Source: Kordia algicida
Lineage (GTDB): Bacteria; Bacteroidota; Bacteroidia; Flavobacteriales; Flavobacteriaceae
Direction: 5' to 3' (one strand)
Assembly: GCF_051013375.1 (NCBI RefSeq)
Contig: NZ_CP142125.1
DNA length: 64,000 nucleotides
A program made the position numbers and the translations under genes. Numbering within the stretch: position 1 is the first letter of the stretch; the number at the start of each line of letters is the position of its first letter. The notes beneath the pieces are model-generated. The model did not search any database. It had not been told where the DNA came from and saw only the letters and a list, made by a program, of their open reading frames with translations. Shown piece by piece: positions 41,796 through 50,742 of this stretch.

Positions 41796-41930
41796 GTGTT
41801 TGAAGTTCTAGAAGAAAGAGAGAGGTTAAAATTTGGTGATTTAAAGGTAGGAGATAACTTTTTAATTATAGGTTCTAATATTGAGTATAAAGTATACTAC
41901 AAGAGTAAAATAAGCTTCTGCATTGACTAG
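41796..41930 (+). CDS. Small hypothetical protein, 44 residues (GTG start)
   Basis: A short frame on the plus strand encodes a protein whose middle reads KFGDLKVGDNFLIIGSNIEY, a pattern seen in tiny Bacteroidetes proteins with a strand-turn-strand fold. The start is GTG (no in-frame ATG). Consensus-like promoter boxes lie upstream, and codon use looks protein-coding. The end (SKISFCID) may be truncated. It might equally be the remnant of a longer gene. Function unknown. Confidence 0.35.
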   Translation: MFEVLEERERLKFGDLKVGDNFLIIGSNIEYKVYYKSKISFCID

Positions 41931-41956
41931 AATGAAAAACTAAAAACCACATAAGA

Positions 41957-42026
41957 GTAAGCAAAATCTAAAAGCGAATCGGTCTAAAAAAAAGCGCTAA
42001 CACTGAGCGGAGTCGAAGTGAAGCGA
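41957..42026 (-). repeat. Gene-3'-end repeat array after the flippase gene
   Basis: Minus strand reads from the stop TGATCGCTTCACTTCGACTC, then TTAGCGC...TTTAGACCGATTCGC. The TGA stop of the flippase gene is inside the first unit. Confidence 0.55.
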
Positions 42027-43265
42027 TCAAACTTTATTCTGAAAGAAGAAAAATCCCAACTGTACCATCAACAATAAAACCATCGCAAAGATTTGCACAT
42101 GTACAACTTGTGCTAAACTTTCATGGAAGAAAATAATCAATACAATTTGAAGCATTCCGCAGCAGCCAGAAAGTACTACAGGAACATATTTGTCTAAGGA
42201 TAAATAGTAATATGCGAAGATGTTTGAAATGGCAAAAATTCCTGTCGCCAACGCATATTTCCACAATAATGGTGTGATTTCTAAATAGCTTTCGCCGAAT
42301 AAAATCTGGATGATTTGCTCAGGAAATATGGCACAACCAAAAATGATTGTAGTAGCGATGCCGCCAATATACAACACATATCTTAGCAAAACAGGAACTG
42401 TATCTTTTCCTTCTTTTTGGAGCTTTACAACGGTTGGTAATAACAACATGACAAACATCCAAGCAACGAAATATACGACACGACCAATCAACGCTAAAGA
42501 AGCATACAAACCTGCATCATATGATTCAAAATAATGCTTTACGAGTAAAATATCACTGTTGTTTATGATAATCTGAGTTAGTTCGTAAAAAGCGGTGATG
42601 ATGAAAAAGTTACGCACCAATTTGCGTTGTGTTTTGTTGAGAACGTTCACACTTTTTAATGAAATGTTTTTTACATCAAAAGGAATCAATCCGCAGAAAA
42701 AAGAAGCTAAAATTCCTAATGAAATAATCAGCGTTGTATCAATTTGTAGAATATATAATAATGCCAAAGTAATGAGCAATCGACTCAACATTTCTGTCTG
42801 ATACGTTACCGAAAGCGACACCAATTTTTGTGTTCCTTGAAAAATGCCTCGATTGACACTCATCATAAAATAAAATGGAATTCCGATACCAAAAATAACA
42901 AACATCGTAGAAGATGAAGTTTTAAAAAAGGCTTGCAATGCTTCTGAAAAAAATATAATCAAACCACCAAAAATAATTCCTGTGAAGACTGATTTTTTAT
43001 ACATATTTGTTGCAAATCCTTTAAAAATAGACGCATCAAATATGACAGAGAATTTTGCTGTTACCAACTGAAATGTCATTGCTACAAACGATAAAACCAA
43101 TAAAAAAGTAACCAAAACTGCTGCATCTGCAAATTTTTCAGGCCCTAAAAAACGTCCTAAAAGTAAGTTGTATACATAATTTCCGCCGTTGACTAACAAG
43201 CTACTCAGCATAAAAATATGTGCTGTAGTCAGGTTACTTTTTATTTTTTTTGTGATTGCGATCAT
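42027..43265 (-). CDS. Polysaccharide flippase (Wzx/MATE-like)
   Basis: About 412 residues from the ATG at 43265; the upstream in-frame start at 43328 lies next to repeat sequence and is less likely. It is almost entirely hydrophobic with 12 or more membrane helices and few charges, and contains SLLVNGGNYVYNLLLGRFLG at the N-terminus, typical of oligosaccharide flippases that move lipid-linked glycans across the inner membrane. It is co-directional with the STAS gene 71 bp upstream and probably shares its promoter. Confidence 0.82.
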   Translation of the reverse strand: MIAITKKIKSNLTTAHIFMLSSLLVNGGNYVYNLLLGRFLGPEKFADAAVLVTFLLVLSFVAMTFQLVTAKFSVIFDASIFKGFATNMYKKSVFTGIIFGGLIIFFSEALQAFFKTSSSTMFVIFGIGIPFYFMMSVNRGIFQGTQKLVSLSVTYQTEMLSRLLITLALLYILQIDTTLIISLGILASFFCGLIPFDVKNISLKSVNVLNKTQRKLVRNFFIITAFYELTQIIINNSDILLVKHYFESYDAGLYASLALIGRVVYFVAWMFVMLLLPTVVKLQKEGKDTVPVLLRYVLYIGGIATTIIFGCAIFPEQIIQILFGESYLEITPLLWKYALATGIFAISNIFAYYYLSLDKYVPVVLSGCCGMLQIVLIIFFHESLAQVVHVQIFAMVLLLMVQLGFFFFQNKV

Positions 43266-43292
43266 ACTATTGTTTAATTTTAAAAAGGTAAT

Positions 43293-43325
43293 TAGAAGGT
43301 ATCTCAATTCTAACATCTCACTACT
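43293..43325. repeat. Short dispersed repeat CTCAATTCTAACATCTCACTAC
   Basis: This segment is a near inverted copy of GTAGTGAGTATTGAGATGTTAGTATTGAG at about 50798-50826. It lies between the STAS stop and the flippase start. Non-coding. Confidence 0.4.
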
Positions 43326-43335
43326 CAATACTACT

Positions 43336-43614
43336 TTATGCTACTTGCGAGCAATTGAAATCTTGATAAATATCTTTGCAACCATTTCCGATGACAGAAA
43401 ACATTTTATGTTGTCTGAGTGCAATTGCCGTTAAGGTTTTAATTCCTTCCAAACCATCATGATCGATTTGAGTGACACCATCAATATTTAAAACTACATT
43501 TTGATGTTGTTCAATGATGTATTCGAAGTGGATGATAAACGATCTTGTTGTTGAAGAATTTAACTTTCCATTCATTAAAAAAGTTCCGTTTTGTTCTGTG
43601 ATTTGTAAAGCCAT
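43336..43614 (-). CDS. STAS-domain protein, Ser site replaced
   Basis: 92 residues, a single STAS-like alpha/beta domain (GKLNSSTTRSFIIHFEYIIE, VVLNIDGVTQIDHDGLEG). In anti-sigma antagonists the loop normally reads S-S-G-L with a phosphorylatable Ser; here it is IDHDGLEG, with Asp in that place. It may therefore act as a constantly on or off switch, or as a scaffold. No cognate kinase is adjacent. It carries a 21-bp-phased direct repeat upstream and precedes the flippase on the same strand. Confidence 0.7.
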   Translation of the reverse strand: MALQITEQNGTFLMNGKLNSSTTRSFIIHFEYIIEQHQNVVLNIDGVTQIDHDGLEGIKTLTAIALRQHKMFSVIGNGCKDIYQDFNCSQVA

Positions 43615-43644
43615 TTTCTTGGGTTTTTGCGATTAATATTGACA

Positions 43645-43709
43645 CAAATATCTCTGAAATACTGTGAAAATAGTCGTGTTGTCGGTGAGATTCAATTTAC
43701 TTACGATGA
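43645..43709 (-). promoter_or_regulatory. STAS/flippase promoter with 21-bp-phased direct repeat (site 2)
   Basis: A -7-like GATATTTG (minus strand) lies at 43645-43652 within GACACAAAT, which is also found at site 3. The repeats TTGTCGGTGA (43679-43688) and CTTACGATGA (43700-43709) are 21 bp apart, the nearest being 26 bp from the -7 box. The plus-strand TPR gene starts 48 bp away, so control of both genes is possible. Confidence 0.5.
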
Positions 43710-43756
43710 ATGATCGGTAGCTTATGCTTACCTTACAATTGTCTAAAATCAAGATC

Positions 43757-45841
43757 ATGAACACAAAATATATCTTACTTTTTTCGTTCCTATTTATAAG
43801 TACTTTTGGCTTCGCTCAAAACATGAAAGAAGGCTTTTCATATTTGGAAAATGGAAAGTATCAACAAGCAGAAACATTCTTCAAAACCGTTTTGCAAGAA
43901 TATCCAACGAATAAAACAGCGCGCTTGTGTTACGGTCGTGCGGTTGGACTCAATGGCAATGCTGCGGAAGCGAAAAAAATATTCAACAACTTACTAAAGG
44001 ACTTTCCGAATGATTTTGAAGTGAAGTTGAATTACGGCGAATCCTTATTATGGAATCAAGAGTTCGATCTCGCGAAAGCGTACTACCAAAAATTAGTTGT
44101 GGAAGACGCTAAAAGTTTTCCAGCATTATTAGGTTTTGCAAATACGTTGTCGAACTTAAAAGAATACGACAGTGCATTACTATATGTAAACAAAGCGTTG
44201 GAAGTTTTGCCAGGAAATCTGAACGCAATGACGTCAAAGAAGTACATCTATTTAGGAAATGCTTACCAAAAACAGCAAGCACAACAGTATTTGGAAGCTG
44301 AAAAAATATTGAAAGAATGTGTGTCGCTTTTCGCGAATGATACAAACGCGTTGTTGAATTTGGCGAATTTGTATTTGATTATGGACGAATTGGACAAGGC
44401 AAAAATAACGTATGACACCTTGCTTGAAAGCTCAAAAAATGTATCGGATAAAATAACGGTTTTAAATGGTTGGGCATTGATTGAACATTTGAAAGGAAAA
44501 GAAAAATTGGCGCTAAAAACGAGTCAATTGGCGTATGATAGTTTGGCAGAAAATGTAGAAGCAACTGTAATTCAGCAAACGAGAGAACGTTATATTCAGG
44601 CGTTGATTTGGAACAAAAAGTATGCAAAGGCAGCAAAGTTGATTGATGAAATCATTAAAGAACAACCTAATGAAAACTGGGTTTTGGCTTTGCGTGCAAC
44701 ACTAAATGTGTACAAAAGTAACTTTAAACAGAGTTTGGCAGATTACGATCAAATTTTAGTCAACGATTCTACTTCGTTTGATGGAAATTTAGGAAAAGCT
44801 AATGTTTTAAAAGCGTTAGGTCGTTATGATGATGCCATCGCTGCTGCAGAAAAGACACTGACATTTTACAACAATCAGAAAGATGCGACCAACTTTATTA
44901 AAGAATTGAAAATGAAGTTTACGCCTTTTTATGATGGAAAAGTCTCGTATACATTTGACAATGGCGATAACGAAGCCTTTTCGGTGCAAAATACGATTGA
45001 ATTTCCGTTTTCGACACGTTTGAAACTACTCGGAAATTACACCTACCGAACGACAAATAATACGGTGACGAACAACAAAGCAACGTCGCATGCGGCTTCG
45101 GCAGGTTTGTCGTATCAAGTATTTCCAAACATGACGTTTAAAGGAACGTTGGGAATCACATCAGCCAACGCAGAAACCAACGATTTTACACAATTATTAG
45201 CAGATTTCTCTTTAAATATCAAACCATTTAAACTACAAACCCTTGATATTGGTTACAAGCGCGAAATACAGAGTTTTAATGCTGATTTACTAGATCGTGA
45301 AATTGTACAAAACAATTTATATGCAAATTATAATGTAAGCACGAATTTTAATCTTGGTTGGTTTACGCAGTACTATTATACGATGCAAAATGATAACAAT
45401 TCGAGACATTTAGTATTTACGTCGTTATACTATAATATTTTGAGCAAACCTTCTTTAAAAGTTGGATTAAACTATCAGTACATTACCTTTGAAAAACAAG
45501 TGCCGAGTATATATTTCAGTCCGAAAAAATTCAACGCAGGCGAAATCTTCTTAAACTTGATCAAAGATGAAAACATCACCAAAGCTGACGAATGGTTTTA
45601 CGAACTTACAGCTGCGACAGGTTTGCAATATATTGAAGATCAGGAACGCCAAAGTACCTATCGTTTTCAGGGGAAATTAGGTTATAAATTCTCTGATCGT
45701 TGCATGGCAAATGTCTTTGGCACACGTAGTAATATTGCTTCAGCAACTGCGGCTGGATTTACGTTTACGGAAGTTGGGATTAGGGTTAAGTGGGTTTTTG
45801 GGGAAGCTAAAACTCAATTAAATCAAGTTCTTCAATTCTAA
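43757..45841 (+). CDS. TPR protein with C-terminal outer-membrane beta-barrel (YaiO-like)
   Basis: 694 residues from the ATG at 43757, which gives a clean signal peptide (MNTKYILLFSFLFISTFGFA). Residues about 22-390 are TPR repeats (SYLENGKYQQAETFFKTVLQ; NYGESLLWNQEFDLAKAYYQ). Residues about 400-694 are strand-rich with an aromatic C-terminal residue, a pattern of YaiO-like outer-membrane barrels. A role in polysaccharide export or outer-membrane assembly is likely in view of the neighbouring flippase and glycosyltransferase. The last 35 bp overlap the convergent gene at 45807. Confidence 0.75.
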   Translation: MNTKYILLFSFLFISTFGFAQNMKEGFSYLENGKYQQAETFFKTVLQEYPTNKTARLCYGRAVGLNGNAAEAKKIFNNLLKDFPNDFEVKLNYGESLLWNQEFDLAKAYYQKLVVEDAKSFPALLGFANTLSNLKEYDSALLYVNKALEVLPGNLNAMTSKKYIYLGNAYQKQQAQQYLEAEKILKECVSLFANDTNALLNLANLYLIMDELDKAKITYDTLLESSKNVSDKITVLNGWALIEHLKGKEKLALKTSQLAYDSLAENVEATVIQQTRERYIQALIWNKKYAKAAKLIDEIIKEQPNENWVLALRATLNVYKSNFKQSLADYDQILVNDSTSFDGNLGKANVLKALGRYDDAIAAAEKTLTFYNNQKDATNFIKELKMKFTPFYDGKVSYTFDNGDNEAFSVQNTIEFPFSTRLKLLGNYTYRTTNNTVTNNKATSHAASAGLSYQVFPNMTFKGTLGITSANAETNDFTQLLADFSLNIKPFKLQTLDIGYKREIQSFNADLLDREIVQNNLYANYNVSTNFNLGWFTQYYYTMQNDNNSRHLVFTSLYYNILSKPSLKVGLNYQYITFEKQVPSIYFSPKKFNAGEIFLNLIKDENITKADEWFYELTAATGLQYIEDQERQSTYRFQGKLGYKFSDRCMANVFGTRSNIASATAAGFTFTEVGIRVKWVFGEAKTQLNQVLQF

Positions 45842-47204
45842 TAGCCATAGCTTCTACTGAAACATTGAATAATTTAGAAATAGAAATAAAAGATTGATTG
45901 CTGTAAAATTCAGCATTAGCTAACTTCCTGGCCAATCCTCTAGAGTTTTTACACTCTTTTCTTAATTCACTAGGGTTTCCTCCAGTTAAGAAAAAAGCTG
46001 AGTCTTCATTGATTTGAAATTTATCAGTCAAAAACAGTTCTTTAAAAGTTTGTTTAACAAGTTTTTCTGGCATTAAGAAGAAGGTTGCAAATTTATCAGC
46101 TTGTCTTTCTTTATAATCCCTATTTTTATAAGAAGTGAATCCATCAATCGGTTTATCTCTATGCATTACTTTTTGTGTATGTAAAATAGCATGACCTAAT
46201 TCATGAGCAGCAGTGAAGTTTTGCGTATTTTTTGGAAACTCATCAGAAATCATGACAATCTTTTCCTCTTGGTTAATAATTCCTGCAATATTATTTTCAC
46301 TTCCTATTTCGGCAACATCATGAAATTCATAACCAAATATTTTTTTCAAAACTGTACCAGGGATTAGTACTTTTGTAGGCTGTTGAGGCACTTTAACTTT
46401 CCAAATTTTATAACGATTTTTCCAAATTAGCCTTTGAAGTTCAACAGAGCTTTCTTCTATGTCTTTATCAGAAAGATTTTTTTTAGATTTGTATTTTTTA
46501 AGAAATTGGTCTACTTCTTTATAAAGTATTTTTTTATCATTAACTTCCTTCTCTAATATACTTATTTTTGAATCAGTTATATTACTAAAATTCCTATATT
46601 TATTTTTTAAACTTTCTACTTTAAGCATCGTATCTTCAATCCATTCGTACTCATCACTTCTGAAAGATAGTAAGTTAAGTTGAATGATTGATAGGCAACC
46701 TGCAATTGCAGAAACCGAGCCACTCAAAGCCACTTGAGAATCTCCCCTAGCAGATCTAAAAGCGTGATCAAAAACAAAATTAGCAATTTCAGTTAATTCA
46801 ACACATAATCTAGATATTTCTATAGGAATATCAATAGCTACTTTTAATTCTTTTAATGCTAGTCTAGATAATTTATTATGTTTAATTGGATCTTTTTCTA
46901 GATCACGTTGTTCCCTTAACTTTATGGTTTTATCAAATTGTATAGAATCTTCTTGAAATAATTTAGTTAGCTCAGGAAAAATACGATTTTGAATATCTGA
47001 TTCCATCTCTAATAATTTTGGAAGATTTTTGGAGTATCTTTTTCTCCGTTTTTTCTCATTCGTTAGATTAATTACTGTTACTAGAAGTTTAGCAGAAATC
47101 ATACCTTGAAATGCAGCGTCACTTCCTGATCCTGGTTTGTGATTTCCAGCACCAAATTTTTCCAAAAGCTCTTCCGTTGTAATATCAAGTAACTTTATTC
47201 CCAT
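45807..47204 (-). CDS. Fusion of cyclodeaminase/cyclohydrolase-like domain with ImmA/IrrE metallopeptidase
   Basis: 465 residues, soluble. Residues about 10-200 resemble the FTCD C-terminal domain: the helical start PGSGSDAAFQGMISAKLLV, then helices to RSARGDSQVALSGSVSAIAG. A coiled-coil linker (about 190-260) follows. The C-terminal half is an ImmA/IrrE-type zinc metallopeptidase: HELGH at 334-338 and the third ligand E366 in YKERQADKFATFFLMP. ImmA-type peptidases cleave repressor-like proteins in mobile and defence systems. The FTCD domain has lost folate-pathway context. No adjacent helix-turn-helix partner. It overlaps the end of the convergent TPR gene. Confidence 0.78.
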   Translation of the reverse strand: MGIKLLDITTEELLEKFGAGNHKPGSGSDAAFQGMISAKLLVTVINLTNEKKRRKRYSKNLPKLLEMESDIQNRIFPELTKLFQEDSIQFDKTIKLREQRDLEKDPIKHNKLSRLALKELKVAIDIPIEISRLCVELTEIANFVFDHAFRSARGDSQVALSGSVSAIAGCLSIIQLNLLSFRSDEYEWIEDTMLKVESLKNKYRNFSNITDSKISILEKEVNDKKILYKEVDQFLKKYKSKKNLSDKDIEESSVELQRLIWKNRYKIWKVKVPQQPTKVLIPGTVLKKIFGYEFHDVAEIGSENNIAGIINQEEKIVMISDEFPKNTQNFTAAHELGHAILHTQKVMHRDKPIDGFTSYKNRDYKERQADKFATFFLMPEKLVKQTFKELFLTDKFQINEDSAFFLTGGNPSELRKECKNSRGLARKLANAEFYSNQSFISISKLFNVSVEAMAIRIEELDLIEF

Positions 47205-47420
47205 AAATAATCTTTTAACTAATATAAATTAAAACATTAAAAATGATAAAGTTATAAGTTGTTTTGAGCTTTTTAATCGATAAAATGTCAACAATTCTTA
47301 CAAACATTAGTTTTTAGATTCATAAAAAATCTTTATTAACACCAAAAAAAACAAAAAGAACTCAATCCTTTTGCCTTTTCTTCATCAACCAAAATAAAAT
47401 TACTATGAATAACCTAATCT

Positions 47421-49874
47421 TTATTTCACAACCAGTTTTAGGGTTTTGTAGGTTTGGGATTTGCTTTCTATTTTACAGAAATACAATCCAGGACGCAAGT
47501 TATTTAGGTTTAGGGGGATTTTGTTCTGACCATGTTCAGTTTTAACCTTTTGTATATAAACTACTTTACCTACTTGGTCATAAACAGCTAACTGTGCGTC
47601 CTCAGATTGCTTTGCAGTAAATAAGATTTTTGTATTTGTTGTCACTGGATTGGGAATCGCCATGAGCTTATTTGTTTCAATTTCTGCTTCAAATTGTGCA
47701 ACATTTAATGTATTTTCCATTCCAAATTGTGCATTATGTACTTCAATATTGAATGGAACATAACTGTGATAATCTCCTTGTATAGAAAATAGAATGGTTT
47801 TTACGTCTGAAATGATTGCTGAGTTTCCACTTCCATCTACAAATTCGTCAAATGAAATGCTATATGCTGTTTCTGTTGTGTTTGCAGGAATGATTTTACG
47901 GAAACGGTTGTTCCAATCTGTCAAACCTTCTTGTAATAAAATAACTTCTACAGGTTGAGAATTTGTGATGCTAAATTGAAACACTTCATACTCACTTACA
48001 TCTAAGGTTTGATCGCCAGGTAATACATGCCTAAACAAGTTGATTGTACCTTTTACTTCTCCAAAAACACTCGGTTGTCGTTCAATTTCATGTGTGTTTT
48101 CCAAATCATTTACAACCGTATTTTCTATGTCAAAATTAGTGACGATCACGTTTTCTTCTTCATAATCAATTCCCCAAGGACCATCAGCCAAATAAAGTGC
48201 GTCTTGTTGTGCTGACACAGTTGTGCTTAGCGACAAACCAACATCAAACAATTGTCCTGTTGCTATCGTCACATTATCTGTCCAAAAACCTGTTAAAGCT
48301 ATATTTTGCGACATCATTGTACGTTCAGAGACTTCCGTGGCTGCCATACTTGCTTCAAAAAACACAGAATTCACGCTTACTTTGTTAATAATATTTAAGT
48401 GAATATTTCCATTTGCATAATATCCAGAACTTACAAATACAGGCGGTACAACATCATCTACAATTTGACTGTTTAATGGTTTTTCTAGCGTAAGCGTATC
48501 AATAATATGATTTCCTATTGTAAATACTTGTGATAAGGAACTTCCCCAAATTTGAAAGTTATAATAATCGCCTGTTGGATATTGCGCAATGTTCCAAAAA
48601 CTATACAATTCGTTGGCAGTTTCACCTAGTTTCACAGAAAAACTCAATGTATATTCTATTTCACCAGAAGCTCTTTTTATTTTTGAACTGATTAATTGAT
48701 GACCTCGAACCATTACCGTACGCACATCTTCAAGTGAAGAACTATTTAGTCGATCGCAAATAACTTTAGAGTGGTCATATATTGAACCTTCTGTAGCTGT
48801 TGCTAATACAGCAGAAACACGCGTGTTTTCTTGATACATATCAAGCGCAAAAATCTCTGAAGCATTTGTGATATCTACTAAATCTGTCGGACTTGACAAG
48901 TATGCCGTTTCTGTACCGTACATTCCTGTATCTGGTAAATACATATCTAAACTTGTTCCGTCTTCTGGATTTAACGAAGCATATGTTTGCTTGTTATAAA
49001 AAGTTTGTAGTTGTTTTTTATTTTGAGCATTTCCTGTTTGTGTTCTTCGAAGGTTACGTTTAGCAATCAAACTGGCTAAATTTCCATTACTTTCCAATCC
49101 GCCATCATTGGCAGAAGTTACATCTGTAGCACTTTCTACATCTGCATAATTGGTAGTTTTTAGTGCTGTATACGGATTCGCCGTTACATAAAAGATTGCA
49201 TCATTAAAATCATTATCACACGAACCATAATCACGTCGAATGTCTTCAAAACCTAAAATAATACGTTCGTTCTCAGGATCATTTAATAATACATTATGAT
49301 ACCGTAGATTTTCATCTGCTTCAGGATTATAGTCCGTATTTGAATATAACTTCCACAAACCATGTCCAACTGTACTTGTGTTTGAATTCCAAGCATTTGC
49401 CAATAAAACCCAGCCAACGCCTGTGCCAGCTTCAAAAGTTCCTATTTTAACTTTGTCACCAACTTGCAATCCGCCGCCACTTCCTAGTGCAGAAGCGTTT
49501 GGAAAAATAATAGTAATATCTTCTGGCTGTGGTGCTGTTGGTGAAGGATTGTTTAGATCGTATGTGTAAAAACCTAAAACATTTCTGTAGCCAGCTCCTT
49601 CAGCGACAAATGTGACCCAAACATCAGCTGTTTCATTAATGATAAGATCTGTATCGTATCCTGAAGAAATATAATGCGGATTGTAATCAGGTACTGGATA
49701 TGATTCTGGTAGCGAATTGCTTATCATTTCTAATGTTTCAACAGAGACGTTGTCTCCTGGCGATTCTAAATAGAGAGGCGTTCCATTGGAAGTATAACTC
49801 CCTAAATATTGATAGTTCTGTGCATTAACCAAAACGGCTGTAAGTATGCTGAATAATAGTAGTAGTTTCTTCAT
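47421..49874 (-). CDS. Large T9SS type A protein with DUF4114 domain
   Basis: 817 residues. Signal peptide (1-18), an N-terminal DUF4114-like region (about 90-240) with ASALGSGGGLQVGDKVKIG and ILGFEDIRRDYGSCDNDFND (Ca-binding-like acidic loop), a middle set of beta-sandwich domains, and a type A sorting domain (AIPNPVTTNTKILF, AVYDQVGKVVYIQK, LRPGLYFCKIESK). DUF4114 proteins are surface proteins that often bind Ca2+. Its promoter carries site 3 of the phased repeat. The next minus-strand gene is the ImmA fusion, so it is monocistronic. Confidence 0.85.
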   Translation of the reverse strand: MKKLLLLFSILTAVLVNAQNYQYLGSYTSNGTPLYLESPGDNVSVETLEMISNSLPESYPVPDYNPHYISSGYDTDLIINETADVWVTFVAEGAGYRNVLGFYTYDLNNPSPTAPQPEDITIIFPNASALGSGGGLQVGDKVKIGTFEAGTGVGWVLLANAWNSNTSTVGHGLWKLYSNTDYNPEADENLRYHNVLLNDPENERIILGFEDIRRDYGSCDNDFNDAIFYVTANPYTALKTTNYADVESATDVTSANDGGLESNGNLASLIAKRNLRRTQTGNAQNKKQLQTFYNKQTYASLNPEDGTSLDMYLPDTGMYGTETAYLSSPTDLVDITNASEIFALDMYQENTRVSAVLATATEGSIYDHSKVICDRLNSSSLEDVRTVMVRGHQLISSKIKRASGEIEYTLSFSVKLGETANELYSFWNIAQYPTGDYYNFQIWGSSLSQVFTIGNHIIDTLTLEKPLNSQIVDDVVPPVFVSSGYYANGNIHLNIINKVSVNSVFFEASMAATEVSERTMMSQNIALTGFWTDNVTIATGQLFDVGLSLSTTVSAQQDALYLADGPWGIDYEEENVIVTNFDIENTVVNDLENTHEIERQPSVFGEVKGTINLFRHVLPGDQTLDVSEYEVFQFSITNSQPVEVILLQEGLTDWNNRFRKIIPANTTETAYSISFDEFVDGSGNSAIISDVKTILFSIQGDYHSYVPFNIEVHNAQFGMENTLNVAQFEAEIETNKLMAIPNPVTTNTKILFTAKQSEDAQLAVYDQVGKVVYIQKVKTEHGQNKIPLNLNNLRPGLYFCKIESKSQTYKTLKLVVK

Positions 49875-49894
49875 GATCTTTGTTATTTATGACA

Positions 49895-49980
49895 CAAATC
49901 TAACGACTGAAAAAACGGAAAAGTTCACTTGTCGGCGCGATCATTGTAAGTGTAGACGAAATGCAATTTTCTGTTGATTA
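49895..49980 (-). promoter_or_regulatory. DUF4114 gene promoter with 21-bp-phased repeat (site 3)
   Basis: TAGATTTG (minus strand, 49895-49902) is a perfect -7 box, 20 bp before the ATG at 49874. Upstream are TTGTCGGCGC (49929-49938), GTGTAGACGA (49950-49959) and a weaker third copy CTGTTGATTA (49971-49980), each 21 bp from the last. The nearest is 26 bp from the -7 box, as at site 2. Confidence 0.55.
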
Positions 49981-50035
49981 ATCATTTTAACGAAACCGCA
50001 TCCAGCTAAAAAGTAAGATGTTAATTTTGAAACTT

Positions 50036-50043
50036 TATATTTG
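50036..50043 (+). promoter_or_regulatory. -7 element TATATTTG very close to the methyltransferase start
   Basis: A full TAnnTTTG match ends 6 bp before the ATG at 50050. If used, the message would be nearly leaderless. Another match (TAATTTTG, 50022-50029) would give a leader of about 14 nt. Confidence 0.45.
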
Positions 50044-50049
50044 TTACGG

Positions 50050-50742
50050 ATGAAAAATAAAAGCACAAATTCAAATTCTGCGGAAGCGAAAAAAATAAAG
50101 AAACCTTGGCCAACAAAAGCCGCGATGCATCAAATTTATGAGCAGAAACTTTGGGGCGATAATGGTACAGATTTTTATTCTGGAGAAGGTTCTCATAAAC
50201 CAGAAATAGTGAATCCGTATGTGGAAGTTGTTCGTTCTTTTTTGACATCTTTTGAGATGCCATTGGTGGTGTGCGATTTGGGTTGTGGCGATTTTAATAT
50301 TGGAAAAGAATTTGTAGAATATACCAAAAAGTACATTGCAATTGATATTGTGGAAACATTAATCATTCGCAATAAAGAAAAGTTTTCAGTAGCAAATTTA
50401 GAGTTTTACTGTTTGGATATTGCTAAAGATAATTTGCCTGCGGGCGATTGCGCTTTGCTGCGTCAAGTGTTGCAACATTTATCAAATGCAGAAGTACAGC
50501 AAATTTTAGAAAAATTACGAGCTTTCAAATATGTAATTTTAACAGAACATCTTCCCGAAGGAACTTTTATTCCGAATAAAGACATTATTTCGGGACAAGG
50601 AATTCGCTTGAAGAAACAAAGTGGAATTGATATAGAAGCTTCACCTTTTCACTTTAAAGTAAAAGAAGCAACGGAATTATTGTCAATTCGTTTGCAAGAT
50701 GGAAAAGGAATGATTGTTACGACGCTTTATATGACTTTTTAG
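50050..50742 (+). CDS. Class I SAM-dependent methyltransferase
   Basis: 230 residues from the ATG at 50050 (a TTG 9 bp upstream lies in the promoter). A Rossmann-type methyltransferase: LVVCDLGCGDFNIGKEF is the SAM-binding motif I, IAIDIVETLI the acidic end of strand 2, and DCALLRQVLQHLSNAEVQQI the post-motif segment. Substrate unknown. The basic start (MKNKSTN...KKIKKPWPTK) is not a signal peptide. The stop is inside a TTAGA..GCTTCGC repeat unit. Confidence 0.8.
   Translation: MKNKSTNSNSAEAKKIKKPWPTKAAMHQIYEQKLWGDNGTDFYSGEGSHKPEIVNPYVEVVRSFLTSFEMPLVVCDLGCGDFNIGKEFVEYTKKYIAIDIVETLIIRNKEKFSVANLEFYCLDIAKDNLPAGDCALLRQVLQHLSNAEVQQILEKLRAFKYVILTEHLPEGTFIPNKDIISGQGIRLKKQSGIDIEASPFHFKVKEATELLSIRLQDGKGMIVTTLYMTF

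Noticed and set aside
43328..43328. Longer start of the flippase (21 extra residues from 43328)
   Set aside because: The extra residues are encoded partly by a dispersed repeat and end near the STAS stop; MIAITKK is the natural start.
45807..47204. Genuine folate enzyme (formiminotetrahydrofolate cyclodeaminase)
   Set aside because: Only the helical domain is similar, the C-terminal half is a zinc peptidase, and no histidine or folate genes are close.
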